This document shows positions 55,610 to 64,000 of a stretch of DNA of 64,000 bases, in pieces. The stretch spans positions 41,366 through 105,365 of the forward strand of contig JADDOH010005157.1 of the NCBI GenBank assembly GCA_016648135.1. The letters are read 5' to 3'. The DNA is from Agrypnia vestita. Taxonomy: Eukaryota > Arthropoda > Insecta > Trichoptera > Phryganeidae. Both the position numbers and the translations under genes were made by a program. Below the pieces are notes generated by a model. That model had not been told where the DNA came from. It made no database searches and saw only the letters and a list, made by a program, of their open reading frames with translations. How positions within the stretch are numbered: the stretch's first letter is position 1; every line of letters begins with the position of its first letter.

Positions 55610-56299
55610 TTTAAATAAGTATTTTATTGTTATGTATTTTCTATAAAATGTTAATGTGTAGATACAGACAAGCTGCTCTGATACAGACGTTGCCTAGTTG
55701 AGTAGCTTTGCTACGTATTAGTGTAAAAAAATGATTGTAATCCAAGATTTTATAACATAAATATGTACTCAATACACGCACTCATAAAATTGCACAAGCC
55801 ACAAAAATCTCTCGACATCTTCATTAGATTTTTTAAGATGTGGCCTCTAATCGATTAATGGGTCAAACAATTTATGAATGGTCACTATATGCTCCGCGAC
55901 AAAATAATTTTCTTCCAGAATTCCAGAAAGGCAGGACGTCCTCCAAATTCTTTAGAACTGCCCCATCACGGATTCAGAACGAGATGAACTCTTTCAAGCG
56001 GTCAGGAGGTTTTCTGGATCTGCCACCTTGATTCGGACACAGGTACAGCGCATTTCCGGGCTTTTCAAATCGCTGCCGCTTTCGGAAGGGGAACGACTTT
56101 TCAGCCATATTCCATTTATTCTTCTGCACATTAGATGCATTCTTCAATAAGTTCTATGTTGAGAATTATCTCGTGGAGATCATTTTTACTTTTGATTGCG
56201 TTTCTGTTGTCCTTTAACCTTCCATTGTTCACCAATAAAAAAGGCGGTAAAGGATTATACAAGATGAACTACTTACTCCCTTTTTTATCAAAAACAATA
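55610..56299. other. Non-coding stretch, one unrecognised frame
   Basis: A 63-codon plus-strand frame at 55840-56031 is fairly GC-balanced and starts MASNRLMGQTIYEWSLYAPR. I do not recognise it; it may be a decayed element. The next 120 bases are also of high complexity. Confidence 0.2.
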
Positions 56300-57103
56300 T
56301 TTTAACTATAATAACAAACATAATCACTATCTGTCCGTCCATTTGTCCCCGTGTAACGTCTGTAATTTCGTTCGAATTAACGGCTAAAAAAACTTACCCA
56401 TAAAACCAAGTTTTTATTATACTCTCTTTCTCATTTGTATTGTTTCCAATTTGATATTCTATCCACATATTCCTCTTGCTTTAAGTTCATGTGGAAAATC
56501 TATTCTGTGTATATTATTATCTATAAAACTTATAGAATATTGAAAACGTAATAATTAGTATAGGGGGGCACGGCGTCGGCGAAACCGTCTGATCGGACCC
56601 ATGGCTCGAGTCAGACTAGTTGAAACAGGTTTCGCGTCTTCTCCACGCGTCGGGATCCTTTCTCATTTGTATGGTTTCCAATCTGCAAAGTTTCAGCTCG
56701 ATTGGATAACGGGAAAAAGATTAAAAATTGATCCAAAGTTTTTTCGGCAGACAAGCAGACGCTACAAGTTAAAAGAAAGAGAGTAAGAAATTAAACCGCC
56801 AGAGACGGGGCTTGAACCCCGTGCCAGCAAATCCGAAATGGCCACTTATTGCATGTTGCTATCGCCGAGCTGCGGGACCGGTCAAAAATACAGTACACAT
56901 AAGACAAAAACGCGAAACATTTCATGTTCCGCCCAGCACAATAGACAGGGTTATTTTAAACAGGTGAAATATAAAAAAAATGTTCAAATATTTTGATAAA
57001 AGTTATTACTAATTCATGGGCATAGGCTATAAATAAGTATATACTTATTCTTTAGGAACCGGCATGTAAAAGCATCGTCATTTTTGACGAGTTACAGTTA
57101 GTA
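56300..57103 (+). mobile_element. Helitron-like repeat with nested family C copy
   Basis: Matches the 22010-22781 repeat: ATCTGTCCGTCCATTTGTCC, AACGTCTGTAATTTCGTTCG and, after the nested block, GAGACGGGGCTTGAACCCCG (inverted B-box-like) and GGACCGGTCAAAAATACAG. The end has a CGTCA/TGACG hairpin and TTAGT at about 57098-57102. The 22-kb copy is continuous where this one has family C inserted. Confidence 0.5.
56390..56790 (+). repeat. Family C dispersed repeat, copy 2, nested
   Basis: CTTACCCATAAAACCAAGTT, TTTATTATACTCTCTTTCTC ... ACGCGTCGGGATCC, CAGCTCGATTGGATAACGGG, GACAAGCAGACGCTACAAGT, AAAGAAAGAGAGTAA. The internal CGGCGTCGGCGAAACCG segment is specific to this copy. The frame at 56601-56786 is an artefact. 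Confidence 0.65.
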
Positions 57104-57675
57104 TGTAACATTTTTTTAATGTATCGTAACGAGATGCAAAAAATAATTTACGCACTGTTCGATCGAGAACGGCTATAATAATCTAGAGTGATCTGATTCG
57201 GGGAACATCTATAAAAGTCTAAAAATGTTGGGTTCAACCGAAAAGTGATGAAAACCTTCTCCTAATACTAGAATAATCTATAAAGTTCAAAAATGTTAGC
57301 ATTTACGAATAAATATGGAACGGAGCCATGGAGCGAGTTCAGTTTTCGTCTTTGACAGTTCGTTCAGTGCGAAAGTAGCCTCAAAGTACGGGTGAGTCTT
57401 GAATTGCGAAGCGATAAATAAAAGATAAAAGCGAATAATCAGAGCGAAGTACCTAATTGGCGTTGAAAATAAATGCAATAAATACTACGAGTGAGAATTT
57501 GATGGAATATTCCACTGAATGTTAAATACGTGTTACCCAGCAACTGCGAAATAGCGTAATTCAAAGAGAAGTGTTAAGTTTAATTTATTTTAAGTGATTT
57601 TGTACATTGAATAGTTAATTAATTAATTAATTAATATATCTGTATTTCTTTCCTCCCTAGCTACGACACGTGACA
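57104..57675 (+). mobile_element. Solo LTR of a Gypsy-like retrotransposon
   Basis: Starts TGTAACATTTTTTTAATG and ends GACACGTGACA. AGTA precedes it, and AGTA/GTAT follows depending on the last base chosen. It carries a TATA-like AATAAATATGGAACG, GAGCGAAGTACCTAATTGGC, and ATACGTGTTACCCAGC as in the other LTRs. No internal region. Confidence 0.65.
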
Positions 57676-58510
57676 GTATGTAAGTTTAACTTTCATATAC
57701 GGGGTGAAACAGAGCTAGTCAACAATACTTAGACTAACAGTAAAACTCCTGCTTAAATTAGGAGTCGAAAATTTTCAAGCAACCATGTTACGAAGATATG
57801 CGATATGATAAAAAAAGTTTGAGGGGTGGTCGAGTTCCAGAATGAAGAAATATATTTTCCCGGATGGGCAACATTATTTTTATGTCTATTTTCATTTTAA
57901 AGCAATTCAGTTGCCTGCCGACGTATACAATCTGTAGTAAAAGTTTTGAACTGAATTGTGCCTTAACATAGGGGTGTGTAATATTACTTTGAAATCTAAT
58001 AACACTTTCAATGACAAAGAAAAGTTTTCCGGCTGCTCTCAGCCAGGGGAGGAGGGCTAATTGAAGATATAAATTTTACAAATTTCTCTAAATTCGTTTG
58101 ACCAACCAAAGACCGTAGATACACGATAATATGATTGGAGAACAGACATTCACAAATAATATCTTATTGATGGAATTGGCATTTACATTGCAAAGCATCA
58201 TAATGATTGATTATTAGATTATTAGATTAAATAATAATTAATCCATCGCGCGTAAGGGTAATAAAATGAATAATTTTGAAAGTAAGGAAAATAAAATAAT
58301 TTGAACTCGGGTATAAATTAATTTAACAACATTACCTTCATTAACTCTATTCCTCTTCTCTCAATATTCCCGTTACAACCACAACCATCCATGAGGGGTT
58401 GCAGCCAGCAATTGAATAAATTAGTAGTATCAAAGTGTACTTTTGTTAAATATATAAATAATGTTACCACACAGTCATTTTGCAGTTATTTTATATGAAG
58501 TTTCAAATGT
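57676..58510. other. Non-coding stretch, nothing recognised
   Basis: Moderate complexity at 57700-58130 (GGGTGGTCGAGTTCCAG, GCTGCTCTCAGCCAGGGG). No frame or repeat end recognised. Confidence 0.3.
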
Positions 58511-58750
58511 AATTCCAAAACCACCTAAAATGATCTTATGTGTTTTTGAGCTATGGATGAAAAACGTATATATGGAAAGCTTCTTCGCGGTGTTTTGGAA
58601 TAAACCCTGATTGTAAACATGCAATTTAAATGCAAAAATGTGTTTTTTTGCAAAAAACAATGTGAGTTCTGCATGTAGCTGATAAAAAATCTACAAAACT
58701 GCATATTTAATTGAAACTATCCTAAATTCCTTTTAGGAGGTTTTGGAATT
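58511..58750. mobile_element. 240-bp MITE with 20-bp inverted ends
   Basis: AATTCCAAAACCACCTAAAA (58511-58530) and TTTTAGGAGGTTTTGGAATT (58731-58750) are inverted repeats with one mismatch. The interior is non-coding. The target duplication is not clear. Confidence 0.7.
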
Positions 58751-58789
58751 AGGCGCTACATAATATACATATATCTAACTACATATATC

Positions 58790-59000
58790 ACAATTATAAT
58801 AATTTCGTTGTCTGTCCGTCCGTCTGTCTGTCCGTCTGTCTGTCTCTGTCCTCATAACTTCGTGTAATGTCCGTAACTTCTTTATAGTAAAAAATATTTT
58901 TCCTTTTTTTGTAGCCGAAGAAAAAAGTGGTGTGTTAAGATAGAAGAATATAGCATTCTATCCTGTCTTTTCTTTTTGGTACTTAAAATTTTGAAAATTT
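58790..59000 (+). repeat. Helitron-like 5' fragment
   Basis: A (GTCTGTCC)n run at 58811-58848, then CATAACTTCGTGTAATGTCC and GTAACTTC, as at 22050 and 56340. The rest is absent. Confidence 0.45.
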
Positions 59001-59084
59001 TCAGTTTTAGAGAATATAAATGAAGAAATATTTCAAAGCTCGGTGTCAATGAGATTTGTCATAAATTAAATAATGAAATTTTTA

Positions 59085-59580
59085 TTTTATACCATTTCAA
59101 TTTTCTTTTAAAAAATTCAACATGTTTCGGGAGTTGCTCGAAGGGATGCTCTCTTCTTCAGGACACTAAATATACTGAAGTTAATGATTAAATATAGACA
59201 AATTTGGTTTCGGTGGGAGTGGGTTGGAGGGGGCGTGGTTACAATTACGCAGGTAAAAATTAATTACAATGGGAAAAGGCTTAAAAGAGGGATGTTTACA
59301 AAGTTTATTAGATTATTTATAATATATAAGTTTTCATTAATACTTTTTCTAATTTATAATATTTTTAGATTATCCAAATGAAAACCCCTTGTAATAATTT
59401 GAAACCGGTATTTATATCGAAAGACAGATTAGATTCTATTAGGTGATTTGGAAAACCTGAATAATTATTATTCCTTAGTAATCTCAGTATCTAAGCATCG
59501 CTCCTAAAACATGTTGATTTTTTTTGAAAACAAATTTTAAATGTGGTTAAAACAAAGTTTTCATTATTTTATTTATAAAA
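59085..59580. repeat. Hammerhead-bearing repeat, copy 2, with inverted ends
   Basis: Same family as 32822-33215. The right end (GCTCCTAAAACATGTTGATT, then AAACAAAGTTTTCATTATTT) is the inverted counterpart of the family's left end as seen in copy 1. This gives inverted terminal repeats of about 80 bp. Confidence 0.65.
59112..59168 (-). ncRNA. Hammerhead-like motif with disrupted stem II
   Basis: Minus strand: CUGAAGA (59161-59155), extra A, stem II region with an inserted segment (GAGAGC ... CUCCC), GAAAC (59128-59124), self-complementary ACAUGU (59125-59120), U, GA. The core is intact. Stem II and stem I look weak. Confidence 0.4.
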
Positions 59581-59602
59581 TGGTGTCACAAAGATATTTT
59601 TC

Positions 59603-59663
59603 AATATAATTAAATGAATTAACTTGGTTAATCACCACTTAAGTTAATTCATTTAATTATATT
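59603..59663. repeat. Perfect 23-bp hairpin
   Basis: Left arm 59603-59625 and right arm 59641-59663 are exact complements around a 15-base loop. AT-rich. Confidence 0.9.
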
Positions 59664-61749
59664 CATAATGAATAACCACAAAGTAATAGCAAAATACAAT
59701 AGTATAGATATTTTTCATATTGGGGAGGAACAAACATCTGATTCGCTTGCCCACTCTGGGATAAATCGTCAAAATATGCCAGCTTACAATTTGAAGGGTC
59801 TGATTGGGATAATATTAGTCCAAGTTTTATTGACATTGTATACATAACAATTACCAAGGGTTCCTGATGATGATCAGGAGAAGTTGGTAATGTCGGAAGT
59901 GCTCGGATATAATGCTAAGGTATTTTCGTGAGTGTTTATTCGGTTAAACTAACTTGTGGGTAAGTACAGGGAGGCTAATAATTAATATCCCTCGATATTG
60001 ATCTTCATAACCATTAGCTCATTGAAGGCTACAAGCGGTTTATAACAGTTGTGTGCTTGAGACGCTGTATAAAACATGATTGGCAAATATGTCGGCTATA
60101 ACTTTGATACCTGACCTAAGTTTTCAACGATCCAAGTGCTTTGTAGCGGGTACGAATTAATATTCAAACAAACACTAAAGCAAATTAATGACATTAATTT
60201 AAATTTACAATTAATTTTAAATAACGAATTAACGAAATTTCCATCAAAATGTAGAGTTTTAAAACATATTTTGTTAATCGAACTACTGTGCTACTAAAAT
60301 TGTCATAATTTATTAACAGTATTTTTGTTTTCTTTATAACATAATTTTTATTAAAAGTAATAAAAAAATAATATTTCTATGAATGGAACACAATCAAAAT
60401 ATATAGACATAAACTAATAAATTTAATTTGGTACAATGTCTGGTCTTGGTCTTAATATTACCCAGCGTACAAAATCACATAGGTAGAAAAAAATAGTGCA
60501 TATTCGGCGATATATATATGTTTGATTGTTTTTCGCCAAAATGGACATTTCGTTTTTTTTTCGTTTTTTTCTTCGTTTTTGCGCGCTTTTTTGCGGTTTT
60601 CTCCGCGAGTATACACGATAAAAATATTTAGTAAAAAGACTATGAAAGGCAATTGATTTCCGCATTCAAATTTTGAGCTTTTATTTTTCTTCTTCTTCTT
60701 ATTTTTTTTCTACGCCCGTTTGAGTGAAAATGGGTTTTTCTTGCATATTTTCGTCAGTTTTCAAAATTTTAAAATTCGAATCGGTGAAAAGATAGATAAT
60801 CACGTGACGCGTATGATCTAATTATTAATTTATTTTTTAAAAATTTATTTCGTTTTTACGTACTTTTTCCAAACTTTACGTTTCCTTTCATCACGTTTTT
60901 TTCTGAAAGTACAAGAAATATTTTAATTTTAAAAACAGATTATGAAAGACCCTTACGCTGGCGTTAAAGTAAAATTAGAATCATATTTTAGTACTTCTTC
61001 TTCTTCTTATTTTTGAACTTAGAAATTTTAAAAATGTTATGACAAATATCTCGGTAATTGTTTGAGATACTTGATTGGAAATGATACTGATGATACATAT
61101 TAGTATGCTGTAAACGATAAAACAATAACATTTAACTCATTAAGCTCATTAACTAATTTTCTATATTAATTTTAGCCTCAATATTATCCAGTGTAAATTC
61201 ACTTCGTTAAGAAACTAGTGACATATTTTGGTGAACTAATTAGCAAACTAATTTTCTAACCTAAAACTTTGATTAATTAATTATGATGGATTGATTGATT
61301 TAATTAGTGAATATAAATTGATTCATGTTTTGTCATCGAGAATAATCAAAGCTCGATTGGACATTAGAAAGTGGGCGAAATAACGATCGTCCAGCCAAGC
61401 AGAAAAACATGTGAAGCTAAAATAAGAAAAAAAAAGATTTGAAAAGAAACAAGAAAAAAAACGTTTGAACATGTTTGATGGCGATTTGTATATTTTATAA
61501 AAATATACGTATATGGCACGCCGCAGAACTATTTGTGGGCATTGTAATCAAATGAGCAGAAACCAATCGGCTTCTCCAATTGCTTTTGTTAGATAGTGGG
61601 CGCTAAAATCCCACGCCGGCCAAAAAGAGGGTGATTGCGATAGCTAAATTGGTTTGTGTTCTTGCTATATTAAATTTAAATATAGGTTCTTTCATTGGGG
61701 TAAGATCCCGCCTATGCTCTGATCTATGCCACGGCATAGTAGGTTTAGA
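59664..61749. other. Long non-coding stretch, low-complexity patches
   Basis: Includes a CCTGAT/ATCAGG hairpin at about 59872-59887, pyrimidine-rich tracts (CTTCTTCTTCTT, about 60690 and 61000) and a TTTTTTTTCG-rich tract at 60550-60600. The overlapping minus-strand frames at 60423-60665 are Lys/Arg-rich products of that tract. At 61345-61420 a faint relative of family C is visible (AGCTCGATTGGACATTAG). Confidence 0.35.
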
Positions 61750-62790
61750 CGAGTCGGTATTGTATAATTAATATGCAACTATGCAGTATAATAAGGGTTA
61801 CTAGCAATTTAGAGAGAATCAAGTACCTACCTCTATTGAACAATAAATATGCGTATTTACTGTAGTTTCTCGGTATTGTACAATTAATATGCAGCTTAGT
61901 AACATGACAAGGGTTAGAGAATCAAGAACCTCTATTGTACAATAAATATTCGTCTTTTTACTCCCTTTATATTAACTCGTGGCGTCTGCTTGCTTGCCGG
62001 CTTGCCGTCAAAAAAACTTTGGATCGATTTTTGACCCTTTTCCCGTAATCCAATCGAGCTGAAACTTGGCAAGTAGACTCGTGGCGACGATCAAGAAGAT
62101 CTATCAAATTTTCAATAATAAAAAAATAATAATTATAGTATAATTTCGGATTTTTAGAAATTTTATTGGTTTCTTCAAATTGGAAACATTATAAAAGTTT
62201 GATTAGCAATGGCGGCCCGATAACGTCGCGGAATATTTTCTAAATTTGAATTACTCCGTCGGTATACATAATAGGTACTTCACTACGAATTTCGAAAATC
62301 TAAATTGACTGACAAATGTTTTTAGAATTTAATCTTCAAAGCATGAAGTGTCTTATCAAAGCTCAAAACGTCTGATATTTTAGAAATATATTAAATTACT
62401 GTAAATTTAGTGTTATGTTATATGTTTTAATTCGTCTTTAATTGTTGTTATATTTTACAAAGGAAGGGAGTATAATAAAAACTTGGTTTTTATGGGTTAC
62501 TTTTTTACTGTATAATGTCTCGGTATTATATAATAAATATGCAGCTTAGCAACATGACAAGGATATCATTTTAGAGAAAATCAAGTAGCAGTATTGACCA
62601 ATAAATATATTTATTTATTGTGCAATACTTCGGCGTTTTCCAAAAAAATATGCAACTACGCAATATGTAAAGGTTAATATCATTTTAGGAAGAATTAAGT
62701 ATGAGTATTGTGCAATAAATTCGCAACTACGCAACATTTACTAGTATTTTAGAGCGAATCAAGTACGTGTATTCTAGAATATTTTGTGAA
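61750..62790 (+). repeat. Tandem repeat, unit about 105-110 bp, split by an insertion
   Basis: Units start CTCGGTATTGTACAATTAAT and contain ATGCAGCTTAGTAACATGAC, AAGGGTTA, AGAGAATCAAGTACC and TACAATAAATAT. Two lie before the inserted block (about 61757, 61870) and about two to three diverged ones after it (about 62517, 62625, 62700). Non-coding. Confidence 0.65.
61960..62505 (-). repeat. Family C dispersed repeat, copy 3, inside the tandem array
   Basis: Minus strand: GTAACCCATAAAAACCAAGT, TTTTATTATACTCCCTTCCT ... CAGCTCGATTGGATTACGGG, GACGGCAAGCCGGCAAGCAA, AGTTAATATAAAGGGAGT. This is the longest copy (about 545 bp), with extra interior including CGATAACGTCGCGGAATAT. Confidence 0.65.
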
Positions 62791-62827
62791 TAGTTTTATA
62801 TGATTTTTATCGACTAGTTTAATTATA

Positions 62828-64000
62828 TTAGGTCCTTACATATGAAATTGGCGTTTTGCCGTACTGGCAAATTTGATCTCAAATATCTTCTCTTTGGTTA
62901 GGAATTCCAAATCCAAATTTATACAGCTATTTACTCATGTATTTGTGTTTCGAAAATTATAATTCATTTGTTTTTTCCTCAATTTTTCTTTGCGTCACTC
63001 AGTTTACAAAATGAAAAACTTGAAATATCGCGTTATTTACGAGTACGAGTTCCACCGTGGCACCAGTGCTGCAGAAACGGCTCGAAGGAATAATGACGTG
63101 TATGGCGACGGTATTGCATCCGCAAAGAGACAACGCACAGTGCGTTTTTGGTGCAAACTTTTTCTTTCTGGAATTTCGGCCTGCCAGAAACAAAGCCCCG
63201 GGACGGCCGGAGACCAAAGTGATAATGAAGAATTGAAGGCTATTGTGGAAGCGGATCCATCGCAAACCACATCCGAGTTAGCTGCAGGCTGCGGTGTTAG
63301 TGATAAAACTGTTTTAATCCACTTGAAGCAAATTGGTAAGGTGAAAAAGCTTGAAAGGTGGTTACCTCACGAATTGAGTGAAGCAAATCAATAAACGCGC
63401 GTTGACTGCTGCGTTGCATTACTCAACCGGCACAATAATGAAGGGATTTTAAATCGAATCATTTACCTGTGATGAAAAGTGGATCCTGTACGATAATCGG
63501 AAGCGCTCATCGCAATGGCTGAACCCTGCCGAACCAGCCAAACCATGCCCCAAGCGAAAATTTACTCCAAAAAAGTTACTTGTGAGCGTTTGGTGGACTA
63601 GTGCTGGTGTCGTTCACTACAGCTTTCTTAAATCTGGCCAGACGATTACGGCAGATGTCTATTGTCAGCAACTGCAAACAATGATGGAAAAGCTAGCTGC
63701 TAAACAACCGAGGCTGGTTAATCGCTCTAGGCCACTGCTGCTTCATGATAACGCTAGACCACACACTGCACAACAGACGGCTACCAAATTAGTGGAGCTT
63801 CAATTGGAATGTCTAAGACATCCACCGTACTCTCCGGACCTTGCCCCAACAGATTACCATTTTTGTCGAAATTTGGATAACTTCTTGCAAAGGAAAAAAT
63901 TCAACTCCGATGGGGCAGTCCAAACCGCCTTCAAAGATTTTATTGATTCCCGTCCGAATGGTTTTTTTCGTAAAGGGATCGATGAACTACCTATGAGATG
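62828..64000 (+). mobile_element. mariner element copy 2, continues past the window end
   Basis: Starts TTAGGTCCTTACATATGAAA at 62828 after TA (62826-62827), identical to copy 1. It is in the opposite orientation to copy 1 and keeps the middle region that copy 1 lacks. The right end lies beyond 64000. Confidence 0.95.
63011..64000 (+). pseudogene. mariner transposase with frameshifts, 3' end cut off
   Basis: The start at 63011 (MKNLKYRVIYEYEFHRGTSA) matches copy 1. Small indels between about 63115 and 63210 shift the frame in the linker (GIASAKRQRTVRFWCKLF in place of the GAAKENTVRFWFQRF region). A stop follows SEANQ near 63390 and another indel occurs at 63460. From 63471 the catalytic part is open to the window edge: DEKWILYDNRKRSSQWLNPA (first Asp), LLHDNARPHTA (second) and SPDLAPTDYHFC (third). 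All three catalytic Asp residues are present, but the reading frame is broken, so no full protein is made. Confidence 0.92.

Noticed and set aside
59865..59890. CCTGATGATGATCAGG as another hammerhead core
   Set aside because: CTGATGA is present, but it sits in its own small palindrome and no GAAAC with stem III follows at a usable distance.
60423..60665. Lys/Arg-rich 80-codon frame
   Set aside because: Product of a pyrimidine-rich low-complexity tract with a second overlapping frame.

Overview
This window is AT-rich eukaryotic DNA that looks like an insect genome, most likely a moth or butterfly. The grounds are a cecropia-type mariner, RTE-like LINE tails, Helitron-style ends (hairpin then CTAA/CTAG), tRNA-derived SINEs and a short run of the insect telomere motif TTAGG. 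I found no convincing host gene, exon, tRNA gene, rRNA or CRISPR array. Nearly every recognisable coding stretch is a decayed piece of a mobile element, so this is gene-poor intergenic or intronic DNA built by repeated, often nested insertion. All calls were made by eye from the sequence and by recall of element families; no alignment, folding or database search was run.

Layout. 0-12 kb: an LTR-like remnant, a Helitron-type end, a 105-bp-arm foldback, a SINE, copies of an abundant dispersed repeat (here 'family A'), a LINE tail, a second large foldback at 9.9-10.2 kb and a solo LTR at 10.9-11.5 kb. 12-20 kb: hammerhead-bearing repeats, a second solo LTR, a hAT-type MITE with perfect 8-bp target duplications, a 440-bp TIR element and mariner copy 1. 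21-30 kb: Helitron-like repeats, a deletion derivative of a DD41D-like transposon, LTR pieces and a LINE tail. 30.7-32.8 kb: a decayed DD41D-like transposase split by two LINE insertions. 34-42.6 kb: LINE tails, a hAT MITE, a SINE, an 879-bp TIR element inside a family A copy, and one LINE inserted into another. 43.3-46.0 kb: a 46-bp minisatellite derived from LINE coding DNA, split by a hAT element that itself contains a LINE and a 327-bp-arm foldback. 46.5-59.6 kb: LTRs (one with a nested MITE), LINE fragments including a broken reverse transcriptase, a TTAGG run joined to a LINE fragment, a SINE and Helitron-like repeats. 61.7-62.8 kb: a tandem repeat split by an inserted element. 62.8 kb to the end: mariner copy 2, cut by the window edge.

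The most interesting signal is a recurring hammerhead-ribozyme-like motif. At least ten places carry CTGANGA, one extra base, a stem-loop, GAAAC, a short self-complementary stem III, a cleavage triplet and a 3-4 bp stem I that pairs back across the motif. The stem I pairs differ between families but stay complementary (GGUC/GACC, UGUC/GACA, UAC/GUA, CUC/GAG, AUC/GAU, GCC/GGC). Several copies sit in inverted pairs. This resembles the hammerheads of Penelope-like elements and retrozymes, but the extra base between A9 and stem II is unusual.
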